From Pelagerythrobacter aerophilus (GTDB lineage: Bacteria > Pseudomonadota > Alphaproteobacteria > Sphingomonadales > Sphingomonadaceae): DNA of 64,000 bases. The notes beneath the pieces were generated by a model that worked only from the letters and a program-made list of their open reading frames with translations, was not told where the DNA came from and did no database searches. Every line of letters begins with the position of its first letter. The first letter of the stretch is position 1. This document shows, one piece after another, positions 1-8,765 of this stretch. A program made the translations under genes and the position numbers. Location of the stretch: positions 310,001 to 374,000 of the forward strand of contig NZ_QXFK01000019.1 in assembly GCF_003581645.1 (NCBI RefSeq), read 5' to 3'.

Positions 1-680
1 GCCACGCCCAGCGCGAGCGCGAAGACGCCGGCCGGGGCGATCCACAGCACCCAGCCGATGATCGTCAGCATCGCGTTGGCGAGCGCCTGGAACACACCGA
101 GCAGCGTGGCGCGCTGCGTCTCCGGCAGGCGCGCCACCGCGACGGCGAACAACGCGAAGAAGATCGTCAGCGGCAGCATCGTCGTTTCCGCCGCCGCGGC
201 GATCACGTTGGGCGCGATCAGCGAGGTGACGAACTCGCTGACGCCGGGCACTTCCTGCGGCGCGATGCCGGCCGTCTCCAGCAGCGTGTCGGCGGCTGCG
301 GGGATCGGAAAGATATCGAGCAGCAGCGGCATGAATACGGCCGCGACCAGACCCGAGAAGACCAGCACCGCGAAGACCCAGCCAAGCATCCGCCGCGCCG
401 CAGCGCCGGCGCGCGCCGCGCGGACCATCTGCGCGATCCCGATCACCAGCAGCGCGGCGACGAGCGGAATGATCGTCATCTGCAATGCACGCAGCCACAG
501 GGTGCCGGCCGGCTCCGTTACCGCGAGCACCGGCGCTAGCGCATCGGTGCCGGCGAGGACGAGTCCCGCCAGCAGACCTGCGACAAGCCCGCCGAAGGTC
601 CACCAGACCGGCAGGCGGATCGCCAGGAGTTCGTTCGATTCTGCCTTTTCGACGGCCATCCGATTGCGGGTCCCTTCCAT
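1..680 (-). CDS. Dicarboxylate/amino acid:cation symporter (partial, N-terminal part)
   Basis: The minus strand is open from an ATG at 680 (a second in-frame ATG lies at 659) to the window edge, so only about 226 N-terminal residues are visible. The translation is strongly hydrophobic, with several membrane spans. The stretches LRALQMTIIPLVAALLVIGI and AETTMLPLTIFFALFAVA match the DAACS (GltP/DctA) sodium- or proton-coupled dicarboxylate/glutamate symporter family, which works in the inner membrane. It is divergent from glmM with about 57 bp between starts. The hairpin-loop and substrate-binding regions lie outside the window, so the substrate is unknown. The family call is firm; the start could be either ATG. 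Confidence 0.85.
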   Translation of the reverse strand, partial: MEGTRNRMAVEKAESNELLAIRLPVWWTFGGLVAGLLAGLVLAGTDALAPVLAVTEPAGTLWLRALQMTIIPLVAALLVIGIAQMVRAARAGAAARRMLGWVFAVLVFSGLVAAVFMPLLLDIFPIPAAADTLLETAGIAPQEVPGVSEFVTSLIAPNVIAAAAETTMLPLTIFFALFAVAVARLPETQRATLLGVFQALANAMLTIIGWVLWIAPAGVFALALGV

Positions 681-737
681 TCGTCGCCTAACCGCGCCAG
701 AACTGCGTGGCAAATCGCATCGGGATAGATTTCGAAC

Positions 738-2075
738 ATGACACGCAAGTTTTTCGGCACCGACGGCATCCGCGGCCGCACCAACGAGGGCGTCATGACG
801 GCCGCCACCGCCATGCGCGTGGGCCAGGCGGCCGGCCGTCACTTCTTGCGCGGCGACCATCGCCACCGCGTTGTGATCGGCAAGGACACGCGCCTCTCCG
901 GCTACATGATGGAAAGCGCGCTGGTCGCAGGGTTCACCAGTGTCGGCATGGACGTGGTCACGACCGGTCCCTTGCCCACGCCGGCAATCGCGCTGCTCAC
1001 GCGCGAGATGCGCGCGGATCTCGGCGTGATGATCTCGGCCAGCCACAACAAGTTCGAGGACAACGGGATCAAGCTGTTCGGCCCCGACGGCTTCAAGCTT
1101 TCCGACGAGGACGAGCTGGCGATCGAGGCCTTGCTCGAGTGCGAGCCGCCGCTGGCGCAACCGGCGATGATCGGCCGCGCCCGGCGGATCGAGGATGCCC
1201 GCGGGCGCTATATCCACGCGGTCAAGCAATCGGTGTCGAGCGAAACGCGCTTCGACGGGCTCAAGGTCGTGGTCGACTGCGCAAACGGTGCCGCCTACCA
1301 GGTCGCGCCCTCTGCGATCTGGGAACTGGGCGCCGAGGTGATCACGCTCGGCGATGCGCCCAATGGCACCAACATCAACGACGGGGTCGGCTCGACCTCG
1401 CTCGAGGCGATCTGCGAAGCGGTCGTGCGCGAAGGCGCGGACATCGGCATTGCGCTGGACGGCGACGCCGACCGCCTGATCGTCGTCGACGAGAAAGGCC
1501 GCACGGTCGACGGCGATCAGATCATGGCGCTGATCGCCACCCGCATGGCCGAGAAAGGCGCGCTGCGCGGCGGCGGGGTCGTGGCGACGGTCATGTCCAA
1601 TCTCGGACTCGAGCGCTATCTTGCGGGCAAGGGCCTCTCGCTCGAGCGGACCAAGGTCGGCGATCGCCACGTGCTCGCGCGGATGCAGTCGGGCGGCTTC
1701 AACGTCGGCGGCGAGCAATCCGGACACATGATCCTGCTCGACCATGCGACCACCGGCGACGGCACCCTGGCGGCGCTGCGGGTGCTCGCCGGGCTCGTCC
1801 GGTCGGGCCAGCGCGCGAGCGAGTTGCTGCACGTGTTCGATCCGGTGCCGCAGCTCCTCAAGAACGTGCGCTACAACGGCGGCGCCCCGCTGGAGGCGGA
1901 GCGGGTGAAGGCCTGCATCGCCGCGGCGGAGGCGGAGCTTTCCGGCAAGGGGCGCCTTGTGATCCGCGCCTCTGGCACCGAGCCGCTGATCCGCGTCATG
2001 GCCGAAGGCGACGACGGGCAGCAGGTCGAACGCGTGGTCGACCGCATCTGCGCCGCGGTGCAGGAAGCGGCCTGA
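738..2075 (+). CDS. glmM: Phosphoglucosamine mutase
   Basis: This enzyme converts glucosamine-6-phosphate to glucosamine-1-phosphate in the cytoplasm, on the route to UDP-GlcNAc, peptidoglycan and LPS. At 445 aa it has the normal family length. The phosphoserine loop ISASHN is at residues 99-104 with catalytic Ser102. The metal loop DGDADR lies in the middle, the sugar-binding GEQSGH after it, and the C-terminal phosphate-binding [12 protein letters not shown] near the end. The N-terminus FFGTDGIRG is canonical, which supports the ATG at 738. The stop codon overlaps the ATG of the next small gene (TGATG), so the two are probably translated together. Confidence 0.98.
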   Translation: MTRKFFGTDGIRGRTNEGVMTAATAMRVGQAAGRHFLRGDHRHRVVIGKDTRLSGYMMESALVAGFTSVGMDVVTTGPLPTPAIALLTREMRADLGVMISASHNKFEDNGIKLFGPDGFKLSDEDELAIEALLECEPPLAQPAMIGRARRIEDARGRYIHAVKQSVSSETRFDGLKVVVDCANGAAYQVAPSAIWELGAEVITLGDAPNGTNINDGVGSTSLEAICEAVVREGADIGIALDGDADRLIVVDEKGRTVDGDQIMALIATRMAEKGALRGGGVVATVMSNLGLERYLAGKGLSLERTKVGDRHVLARMQSGGFNVGGEQSGHMILLDHATTGDGTLAALRVLAGLVRSGQRASELLHVFDPVPQLLKNVRYNGGAPLEAERVKACIAAAEAELSGKGRLVIRASGTEPLIRVMAEGDDGQQVERVVDRICAAVQEAA

Positions 2076-2299
2076 TGCTCGAAATGCGCCCCGATTGCGA
2101 GCGCTGCGGCGCGGACCTGCCGGCCGAAGCGCCGGGGGCGTTCATCTGCAGCTTCGAGTGCACCTTCTGCGCCCCTTGCGCCGAGGCGCTCGACGATGTG
2201 TGCCCGAATTGCGGCGGCGAACTGATGGACCGCCCCACGCGCGCGAAAGCGCTCCACGCGAAGTACCCGCCGAGCGCCGAGCGCAAATTCAAGGGATAG
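2075..2299 (+). CDS. Small cysteine-rich zinc-ribbon-like protein (DUF1272 type)
   Basis: This is a 74-aa cytoplasmic protein whose ATG overlaps the glmM stop. It contains four Cys pairs or near-pairs in order: CERC, CSFECTFC, CAPC and CPNC. This matches the DUF1272 family of short, probably zinc-binding proteins of unknown function. The arrangement suggests two metal sites. The TGATG overlap with glmM indicates translational coupling, but nothing shows a role in amino-sugar metabolism. thiD follows 62 bp downstream. Confidence 0.85.
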   Translation: MLEMRPDCERCGADLPAEAPGAFICSFECTFCAPCAEALDDVCPNCGGELMDRPTRAKALHAKYPPSAERKFKG

Positions 2300-2361
2300 C
2301 CGGCTACCGTAGGCCCGTTCGCATCTCGACTTCGCCCCGCACCGGGGGCTAGGCGTGGCGC

Positions 2362-3156
2362 ATGACCACACCTCCGCGCATTCTCGCCATCGCCGGGTCC
2401 GACAGCTCGGGCGGCGCCGGCATCCAGGCCGACATCAAGACGATCACCATGCTCGGCGGCTACGCGATGACCGCGATCACCGCGATCACCGCGCAGAACA
2501 CCACCGGCGTGCAGGGTGTGGAACTGCTCCCCGTCGCATTCGTCGAGGAGCAGATCGAAAGCTGCCTGTCCGATATCGGTGCCGACGCAATCAAGATCGG
2601 CATGCTGGGCTCGCCCGAAATCGCCCATGCCGTCGCCAAGCGGCTCGCCGGGTTCGAGGGGCACGTCGTGTTCGATCCGGTGATGGTCTCGACCAGCGGC
2701 GCAGTGCTCGCGAGCGACGCGACGATCGCCGCCTTCGCCGAGCTCATGAAACGCGCGACGCTGGCGACCCCCAACCTGCCCGAGCTCGCCGCGCTCACCG
2801 GCATGCCATGCGAGACGCCCGACGAGATCGCAGCCGCAGCGCACCACCTCGCCGCGGAACACGGCTGCGCAGTGCTCGCCAAGGGCGGCCACGCGAGCGG
2901 CGAGCGGGTCGTCGACCGCCTCGTCTACGCCAGCGGCGATTTCGCGTCGTTCGACGATGCACGAATAGACACCCGCCACACGCACGGTACCGGCTGCACG
3001 CTCGCGTCGGCGATCGCGACCTTGCTCGGCCACGGGCAACCGCTCGACCATGCCATTCGCCTCGCACGGCGTTTCGTCATCGAGGCGCTGCACAAGGCGC
3101 CCGGCTTCGGCGCGGGCAGTGGCCCGCTCGGCCATCAAGCCGTGCGCGGAGGTTAG
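2362..3156 (+). CDS. thiD: Hydroxymethylpyrimidine/phosphomethylpyrimidine kinase
   Basis: A 264-aa ribokinase-fold kinase that phosphorylates HMP and HMP-P for thiamine biosynthesis. The N-terminus has IAGSDSSGGAGIQADIKT, the family signature. DPVMVSTSGA lies mid-protein, and the C-terminal anion-hole/catalytic motif is THGTGCTLASAIA. The length is normal for monofunctional ThiD. It converges with the LOG-family gene, and the two stop codons overlap by four bases (3153-3156). Confidence 0.96.
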   Translation: MTTPPRILAIAGSDSSGGAGIQADIKTITMLGGYAMTAITAITAQNTTGVQGVELLPVAFVEEQIESCLSDIGADAIKIGMLGSPEIAHAVAKRLAGFEGHVVFDPVMVSTSGAVLASDATIAAFAELMKRATLATPNLPELAALTGMPCETPDEIAAAAHHLAAEHGCAVLAKGGHASGERVVDRLVYASGDFASFDDARIDTRHTHGTGCTLASAIATLLGHGQPLDHAIRLARRFVIEALHKAPGFGAGSGPLGHQAVRGG

Positions 3157-4073
3157 GCCGGTTCGCTCCCCGGAGGAGCATAGTCTTCGAGCTGGTAGAA
3201 CCCGGCGATCTTCTCCCACGCTTCCTCGGCCGTCTCGCACCAGCGGAACAGCTCGAGATCCTTGTGGTTGATCGTGCCCTCGTCCGCCAGCGCCTCGAAA
3301 TCGACCACGCGGTTCCAGAAGTCCTTGCCGAACAGCAGGATCGGCATCGGCTTCATCTTGCCCGTCTGAATCAGCGTGAGCAGCTCGAAGAACTCGTCGA
3401 ACGTGCCGAACCCGCCCGGGAACACCGCCACGGCCTTCGCCCGCAGCAGGAAGTGCATCTTGCGCAGCGCGAAGTAGTGGAACTGGAACGAGAGATAGGG
3501 CGTGACGTAGGAATTGGGCGCCTGCTCGTGCGGCAGCACGATGTTGAGCCCGATCGACTCCGCACCGGCGTCGCTCGCACCCTTGTTGGCCGCTTCCATG
3601 ATCGACGGCCCCCCGCCCGAGCAGATCACGAACTGCCGCTTGCCATCCTCTATGATCGACTTTTCCGAGGCCAGCTTGGCCAGCTTGTAGGCCTCGCCGT
3701 AATACTTCGCCTTCTTGGCGAGGTTCTCGACCACGCGCCGCTCCGCCTCGGGCAGCTTCGCCGCCCCCTCCATCGCCTCGGCCACCGACTCGGGCGGCGG
3801 GATCCGGGCGGAGCCGTACATGACCAGAGTCGAGCCGACACCTGCCTCATCGAGCAGCATCTCGGGCTTCAGCAACTCGAGCTGGAAGCGCACCGGCCGG
3901 AGCTCGTCGCGCAGCAGGAAATCCGTGTCGCGGAACGCCAGGCGATAGGCCGGATGGCGCGTCTGCGGCGTGTCGGGGGATGCCCGATCGGAGAAAGCGG
4001 CTTCCTGGTCGGCGGGGTAGAACTTGCGATCGGCGAGATCGCGTTCGCTCTTTTTCGTTTCTTCGTCTGCCAT
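3153..4073 (-). CDS. LOG-family protein (cytokinin riboside 5'-monophosphate phosphoribohydrolase-like)
   Basis: The start is placed at the ATG at 4073 (306 aa); a longer reading from 4109 adds a basic, unlikely leader. The Rossmann-fold core carries SGGGPSIMEAANKGA and the signature PGGFGTFDEFFE with the catalytic Arg/Glu region. Family members remove ribose-5-phosphate from nucleotide monophosphates; many are still labelled lysine decarboxylase by mistake. The N-terminal ~90 residues precede the usual LOG domain, as in the longer bacterial subgroup. The natural substrate is not known from sequence. Confidence 0.88.
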   Translation of the reverse strand: MADEETKKSERDLADRKFYPADQEAAFSDRASPDTPQTRHPAYRLAFRDTDFLLRDELRPVRFQLELLKPEMLLDEAGVGSTLVMYGSARIPPPESVAEAMEGAAKLPEAERRVVENLAKKAKYYGEAYKLAKLASEKSIIEDGKRQFVICSGGGPSIMEAANKGASDAGAESIGLNIVLPHEQAPNSYVTPYLSFQFHYFALRKMHFLLRAKAVAVFPGGFGTFDEFFELLTLIQTGKMKPMPILLFGKDFWNRVVDFEALADEGTINHKDLELFRWCETAEEAWEKIAGFYQLEDYAPPGSEPA

Positions 4074-4133
4074 TGCCAGCGCCCTAGGCGCGCCGCCCCG
4101 GCCGGGCAAGCGTGATGCGCGGCGCGAGCGCCG

Positions 4134-4547
4134 TCAGCTGACCACCGCGGTGAGATAGCGCATCAGTCGGCGGGCCGCGCGCCACACGGCGTTGCGGCCG
4201 CTCAGGCCGACCATGTCGCGAACGAAGTCGTCGAATGCATCGCGATCGTTGCGCGCAGCGGCGGTGGCAAGGTCGACGAGCAGCATCTCATCGTAGCTGA
4301 AGAGCGGCTGGCACGGCGGGTTGAGCGCGATCGGATCGGGCCAGGCGCGGCCCGCCTCGTCGAGGAAGACGTGAAAGCTCTGGACCGCACATGGCGTGCC
4401 GAGCCAGCGGGCAAGGTCCGCGTGCGAGTAGGTTTCCGCCCGGCGCGCGACATGCGTGTAGCGCATCGCCCCGACGAGCCGTGCGTGGATCGGTGAGACA
4501 TCGCGCAAGTCGGGCGTGCTGGTCAGCGCGGCGAGATCAAAAGCCAT
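4134..4547 (-). CDS. Unrecognised protein, second gene of a probable Fur-controlled pair
   Basis: 137 aa from the ATG at 4547. I do not recognise the family. It has no signal peptide or membrane segment. The N-terminal half contains a basic HARLVGAMRYTHVARRAETY region and the C-terminal half a helical DAFDDFVRDMVGLSG stretch. Its start overlaps the end of the upstream gene by 11 bases, so the two are almost certainly co-translated. Together they diverge from a haem-type TonB receptor across a region with two Fur-type palindromes. The context suggests a role in iron metabolism or its regulation; this is inference only. Confidence 0.7.
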   Translation of the reverse strand: MAFDLAALTSTPDLRDVSPIHARLVGAMRYTHVARRAETYSHADLARWLGTPCAVQSFHVFLDEAGRAWPDPIALNPPCQPLFSYDEMLLVDLATAAARNDRDAFDDFVRDMVGLSGRNAVWRAARRLMRYLTAVVS

Positions 4548-5022
4548 GGAGCGCCTCCATCCGGCGGTTACGTGGGGAGAATGGGCAGGTGGGAAGCGGT
4601 CCCGGCGAGGAATCGTCCGCACCATCGTCGGGCTCGGTCATGCCCAACGCTTGGCGCACGGCAATCACCGCCCAGATGATCGCGCCGGGAAGCCCATGGG
4701 GGACGGCAAGGGTGCCGGCGACCGCGGAGAGCGATGGCGCGACGCGAAGCACGCCGAGCAGCGCGCTTTCGTCGGGCGACAACCGCCGGCTGCAGCAGGA
4801 TTCTCGGATGAGCCGGCGCCCGAGATGCCCTTCGATCAGTTCGAACAGGCTTGCACAGGCGATCGCCGTTTCGTCGGGCAGGCCCAGCGGCGCGACGATC
4901 TCCTGCAGACGTTTCATGGGTGCATGGTCTGCCTCGACCTGCGCGGACCAGGCACGGAAGAGCCTGATGACAATTCCCTGCGCGAACGTGTTCCTGCCTA
5001 TCGCCACATCGCTCTCCTGCAT
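4537..5022 (-). CDS. Unrecognised protein, first gene of a probable Fur-controlled pair
   Basis: The start is placed at ATG 5022 (161 aa); a longer reading to 5076 would cross the Fur-like palindrome at 5031-5045, so it is unlikely. I do not recognise the family. The protein is helical, with a Cys-Cys pair in RESCCSRRLSPDESALLGVL and a C-terminal hydrophobic stretch PGAIIWAVIAVRQALGM. The C-terminus is acidic and proline-rich. Its promoter region is shared with the divergent TonB receptor at 5288. A sensor or accessory role in haem/iron uptake is plausible but not shown. Confidence 0.68.
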   Translation of the reverse strand: MQESDVAIGRNTFAQGIVIRLFRAWSAQVEADHAPMKRLQEIVAPLGLPDETAIACASLFELIEGHLGRRLIRESCCSRRLSPDESALLGVLRVAPSLSAVAGTLAVPHGLPGAIIWAVIAVRQALGMTEPDDGADDSSPGPLPTCPFSPRNRRMEALHGF

Positions 5023-5030
5023 CGCATAAT

Positions 5031-5045
5031 TGCGAATTATTCTCA
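5031..5045. promoter_or_regulatory. Fur-type palindrome upstream of the 5022 gene
   Basis: TGCGAATTATTCTCA is a 7-1-7 inverted repeat with one mismatch. It lies 9 bp upstream of the ATG of the minus-strand gene pair. It resembles the boxes at 5249 and 8713, and all three are at iron-uptake promoters. Fur (or a Fur-family) repression is inferred from the pattern. Confidence 0.65.
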
Positions 5046-5248
5046 TTAGCGCAGATATGGCAAGGGCTGTGTACAAAAAGACCTGCGAATCCAGGCAAAG
5101 CGGTCCCTTTGGGTAGTAAGGCGCACCGCCGGTCTCGCGGAAGCATGCCGCTGAAAAACTTACACTTATCTAGTCCCGACCCGTCTCGCTGAGCTCCTCG
5201 TCCTCGCCTCTTGGGATCACCCTTGACGCGCCCTCACACTGATTCTAG

Positions 5249-5263
5249 TGCGAATCATTATCA
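5249..5263. promoter_or_regulatory. Fur-type palindrome upstream of the haem-type TonB receptor
   Basis: TGCGAATCATTATCA has the same 7-1-7 layout and is close to the classic GATAATGATAATCATTATC Fur consensus. It lies 24 bp before the ATG at 5288. Iron-dependent repression of the receptor is the likely consequence. Confidence 0.72.
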
Positions 5264-5287
5264 ATAAATGATCAAGCGGGGGTTCAG

Positions 5288-7567
5288 ATGAGTAGCGGAA
5301 TGAGGGACAGGCTGCGGATCGCAGTGCGGTCGGGCAGATGGTCGTGCACATCGGCGGGGATTGTGCTCGCAATGCTCGGCGCGGGGGCCGCGCAGGCAGC
5401 CGAGGGTGCGGCGGACGATGCGGGCGCCGCGCACGGTCCGCACATCGTGGTCACCGCGACCCGCACGCCCGTGTCGATCGACGACGTGCCAGCGACCGTT
5501 ACCGTCATCACCGACGAGGAGATCGCGGACACCATCGCGACCGACATCAAGGATCTCGTTCGCTACGAGCCGGGTGTCTCGGTCCGCCGCGCGCCGGCCC
5601 GCTTCGGTGCCGCGCTCGGCACCACCGGCCGCGCGCGTAACGAGGACTTCGTGATCCGGGGAATCGGCGGCAACCGCGTGCTGATCCAGGTCGACGGCAT
5701 CCGCAGCCCGCAAGGCTTCACCTTCGGCGCGCAGGAAGCCGGCCGCGGCGGATATACCGATGTCTCGCTAGTCAAGTCGGTCGAGATCCTGCGCGGCCCC
5801 GCCTCGGCGCTCTACGGCAGCGACGGCCTGGCCGGTGCGGTCAGCTTCACCACCAGCGATCCCGCGGATCTGATCGACGCCGGCAAGTCCATCGGGGGCT
5901 TCGTGCGTGCCTCATACTCGAGCGCCGACGAGGAGTTCGCCGAAACCGCCGCGCTGGCAGGCCGCAGCGGCGAGTGGTCGGCGCTGGTCGCCTACACTCG
6001 CCGCGATTTCGAGGAGCTCGACAACAAGGGCACCATCGGCGGCATCGGCGAGGAACGGACCCTTCCCAACCCGCAGGATGGCCACTCCAACGCGCTGCTC
6101 GGCAAGCTCGTGTGGGAAAGCGGGGCGCACCGGGTGCGACTGACGGGCGAGTACCTGCAAAGCGAGCTGTCCAGCGACATCCTCTCGGGCCAAGGAGAGC
6201 AATACCTCAGAGGCAAAAGGCCAGGGGTGGATCCCGATTGGATCGTTGACGCCTTGACGGCCCGAGACAAGACCGACCGCACCCGCGTTTCGCTGGACTG
6301 GACGTTCACGGGCGAAGGCGGAGGCGCGATCGACTACGCCCACGCCGCTGTCTACTATCAGGATGGCAAGGACGTGCAGTTCACGCGCGAGGATCGGACG
6401 CCGGTGCCCGACCGCGAGCGCCTCAACACGTTCGAGAACCGTGTTTACGGCGCTGCCGCCGAAGCGCGCAGCACGTTCGCGACCGGGCCGGTTGCACACA
6501 CGCTCGCTTTCGGGGGGGACGTCAGCTTCACCCGGCAGGACGGTCTGCGCGACGGCACTGAGCCGCCGCCGGGCGAGACGTTCCCGACTCGCGCCTTTCC
6601 CGTCACCGACTTCACACTTGGCGGCGTGTTCCTCGCCGACGAGATCGGGCTGTTCGACGGTGCGCTGACGATCTTCCCCGCGCTCCGCTTCGATTTCTAC
6701 GAGCTCGACCCGACCGACGATCCGCTGCTGCCTAGCTTCCAGGGCGCCGGACAGAAGGACAGCCGCCTGTCTCCCAAGCTCGGCGTGACCGCGCGGCTGG
6801 CGGAGGGCGTGCTGCTGTTCGGCAACTACGCGCAGGGTTTCCGCGCCCCGACGCCCAGCCAGGTGAACAACTTCTTCGGCAATATCGCCCACGGCTACAT
6901 CTCCGCACCCAATCCCGATCTCGGCCCGGAGCGCAGCGAAAGCTGGGAAGCCGGCCTCCGCTTCACCGGCAAAGCGGTCTCGCTCTCGCTGGCGGCCTTC
7001 CATGCGGATTACGACGACTTCATCAGCCAGCAGGTGGTGAGCGGATCGTTCACCCCGGCCGATCCCGCGATCTACCAGTTCGTCAATTACGATCGGGTGG
7101 AGATCGAAGGGCTCGAGGCCAAGGCGACCTACACCATGGACAGCGGCGTCTACGGACGGTTCGCGATCGCCTATGCCGACGGCGATATCCTCTCGCCGGG
7201 AGAGACGCGGCGCCCGCTCGATACAGTCGACCCGCTCAATCTCGTCGCCGGGCTCGGCTATCGCGAGCCGGCAGGCCGCTTCGGCGCGGAGCTGATCGCG
7301 ACGCACCATGTGCGCAAGTCGCTCGATGACGCGGAAGGCGTCTGCTCCACCGAGTGCTACCGGCCCGGCGCCTTCACCATTCTCGATGCAACCGCCTTCG
7401 TCGCGCTGACCGACGCGATCAAGCTGCGCGCGGGCGTCTTCAACCTGACCGACGAGACCTACGCCTACTGGTCCGACGTGCGCGGGCTGGGCGCCGATGC
7501 GCCCGCCATCGACGCCTACACGCGGCCCGGCCGCAACGCGAGCGTCTCGCTCAGCTTCCGATTCTAA
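5288..7567 (+). CDS. TonB-dependent receptor, haemoglobin/haem type
   Basis: A 759-aa outer-membrane receptor. A signal peptide (hydrophobic IVLAMLGAGAAQA, cleavage near residue 38) is followed by a TonB-box-like VVTATR. The plug domain contains EDFVIRGIGGNRVLIQVDGI and EILRGPASALYGSDGLAGAV. A 22-strand barrel follows, ending in the typical C-terminal aromatic (SVSLSFRF). The plug motif matches the haemoglobin/transferrin/lactoferrin receptor group. It is followed 14 bp later by a DUF6607 gene, a usual partner of such receptors. A Fur-type box precedes it. The iron carrier (haem, haemoglobin or another) cannot be fixed from sequence. Confidence 0.88.
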   Translation: MSSGMRDRLRIAVRSGRWSCTSAGIVLAMLGAGAAQAAEGAADDAGAAHGPHIVVTATRTPVSIDDVPATVTVITDEEIADTIATDIKDLVRYEPGVSVRRAPARFGAALGTTGRARNEDFVIRGIGGNRVLIQVDGIRSPQGFTFGAQEAGRGGYTDVSLVKSVEILRGPASALYGSDGLAGAVSFTTSDPADLIDAGKSIGGFVRASYSSADEEFAETAALAGRSGEWSALVAYTRRDFEELDNKGTIGGIGEERTLPNPQDGHSNALLGKLVWESGAHRVRLTGEYLQSELSSDILSGQGEQYLRGKRPGVDPDWIVDALTARDKTDRTRVSLDWTFTGEGGGAIDYAHAAVYYQDGKDVQFTREDRTPVPDRERLNTFENRVYGAAAEARSTFATGPVAHTLAFGGDVSFTRQDGLRDGTEPPPGETFPTRAFPVTDFTLGGVFLADEIGLFDGALTIFPALRFDFYELDPTDDPLLPSFQGAGQKDSRLSPKLGVTARLAEGVLLFGNYAQGFRAPTPSQVNNFFGNIAHGYISAPNPDLGPERSESWEAGLRFTGKAVSLSLAAFHADYDDFISQQVVSGSFTPADPAIYQFVNYDRVEIEGLEAKATYTMDSGVYGRFAIAYADGDILSPGETRRPLDTVDPLNLVAGLGYREPAGRFGAELIATHHVRKSLDDAEGVCSTECYRPGAFTILDATAFVALTDAIKLRAGVFNLTDETYAYWSDVRGLGADAPAIDAYTRPGRNASVSLSFRF

Positions 7568-7581
7568 GAGGGGAAACGACT

Positions 7582-8574
7582 ATGACCAGGACCAGGACTT
7601 TCATCGGCTCCGCACTGCTCGCCATCGCGCTCGCCGCCACACCGGCACTCGCCGATGGGCCGATCGCCGACCGCGGCGAAGCGGTCGAAACTGCGATGTT
7701 CGAGCAGGATCGCGCCACGATCCTCGCCATGGCGGGTGACTACAAGGTGCGCTTCGACATGCAGGAATCCACACCGTGGATGGAGAGCTACCAGCCGCTC
7801 GAGCGCAAGATCTCCGGCGGGCATGAATCGGTCCGGGTGATCGAGGATACCGGCACGAAGATCGTCCTCCAGCACCTGCTCGTCGCCGAGCATGAGGGCG
7901 AGACTTTCGTCATCAAGCACTGGCGGCAGGACTGGGAGTACGAACCCGCGAAGATCCTCGCCTATACCGGCCCCGGCCGCTGGGAATGGACCGATGTGCC
8001 CGAGCGCATGCGCAACGGCCGCTGGTCGCAGACGGTCTATCAGGTCGATGACAGCCCGCGCTACGCCGGTTGGGGCGAATGGGAGACGACGCACGGCATC
8101 CGCCGCTGGCGCTCCAACTGGAGCTGGCGTCCGCTCGCCCGGCGCGACGCGGTGCGCGATCCGATCTACGATCGCTACGCCGCGATCAACCGACACCAGC
8201 TCACCCCCACCGGCTGGATCCACTGGCAGGACAACACCAAGATGATGCCCGCCGAAGGGGCTGCCGACGGCTTGCAGCCGGTGGTGCAGGAATACGTGCT
8301 CAACACCTATACCAAGTTCGGCGGCTACGACGTCTCGGCGGCCGACGCGTACTGGGCGGCAACGAAGGACTACTGGGCTGCAGTGCGGGCCAAGTGGGAC
8401 GACATCGCGGCCGCGAAAGGCGGGATCGTCATCGAGGAGGAGGCAAACACCGGGACGGTCATCAGCGGCCGCCTGCTCGAACTCGCGAACGAGATCCAGG
8501 ACGGCACCATCACCGCGCGCGATGCAATCACCGAGGCCACCAATCTGATCGAAACGCATACCGGCACGCTTTGA
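7582..8574 (+). CDS. DUF6607-type exported protein linked to haem-type receptor
   Basis: 330 aa with a clear signal peptide (FIGSALLAIALAATPALA) and a good ribosome site (AGAGGGGAA) before the ATG at 7582. The mature part is rich in Trp (repeated WxWxW-like patterns such as WRSNWSWRPLARRD). I assign it to DUF6607 from the general pattern of the family. Its function is unknown. It sits 14 bp after the TonB receptor and ends at a strong terminator, so the two form one iron-regulated operon. A periplasmic role in substrate handling after receptor passage is a guess. Confidence 0.75.
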   Translation: MTRTRTFIGSALLAIALAATPALADGPIADRGEAVETAMFEQDRATILAMAGDYKVRFDMQESTPWMESYQPLERKISGGHESVRVIEDTGTKIVLQHLLVAEHEGETFVIKHWRQDWEYEPAKILAYTGPGRWEWTDVPERMRNGRWSQTVYQVDDSPRYAGWGEWETTHGIRRWRSNWSWRPLARRDAVRDPIYDRYAAINRHQLTPTGWIHWQDNTKMMPAEGAADGLQPVVQEYVLNTYTKFGGYDVSAADAYWAATKDYWAAVRAKWDDIAAAKGGIVIEEEANTGTVISGRLLELANEIQDGTITARDAITEATNLIETHTGTL

Positions 8575-8609
8575 TCGAAGCGCCACGCGCGCGGGGACCG
8601 CGCGCTGAA

Positions 8610-8639
8610 AGGGGCGGCGTCCTGCGTCGCCCCTTTTTT
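8610..8639 (+). terminator. Rho-independent terminator after the receptor/DUF6607 operon
   Basis: A GC stem (AGGGGCGGCG paired with CGTCGCCCCT) and short loop are followed by a run of six T. It lies 36 bp after the stop of the DUF6607 gene. Confidence 0.9.
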
Positions 8640-8712
8640 GTGTTCCAGCAGGCGGCAGACGCATGGGTTCGCCACCCATCCTCACAAAAAATAAATATCC
8701 TCCACTTGCAAG

Positions 8713-8727
8713 TGAGAGTGACTCGCA
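8713..8727. promoter_or_regulatory. Fur-type palindrome upstream of the siderophore receptor
   Basis: TGAGAGTGACTCGCA is a 7-1-7 inverted repeat with one mismatch, 38 bp before the ATG at 8766. It has the same spacing as the boxes at 5031 and 5249, although its half-sites are more diverged. Confidence 0.6.
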
Positions 8728-8765
8728 TTAGCCGTCGCGCCCACATTCAGGTTCGAGGGGTATTC

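Noticed and set aside
1996-3240. Long open frame on the minus strand opposite glmM and thiD
   Set aside because: The plus-strand proteins have all family motifs; the antisense translation is Arg/Gly-rich low complexity from GC-rich third positions.
4625-5146. Longer upstream starts for the two genes at 4134-5022
   Set aside because: They would cross the Fur-type palindrome or lengthen the overlap between genes, and the added residues are low complexity.
5912-7309. Open minus-strand frame of 465 codons opposite the TonB receptor
   Set aside because: Mirror of codon bias in the receptor gene; no recognisable domain and no ribosome site.
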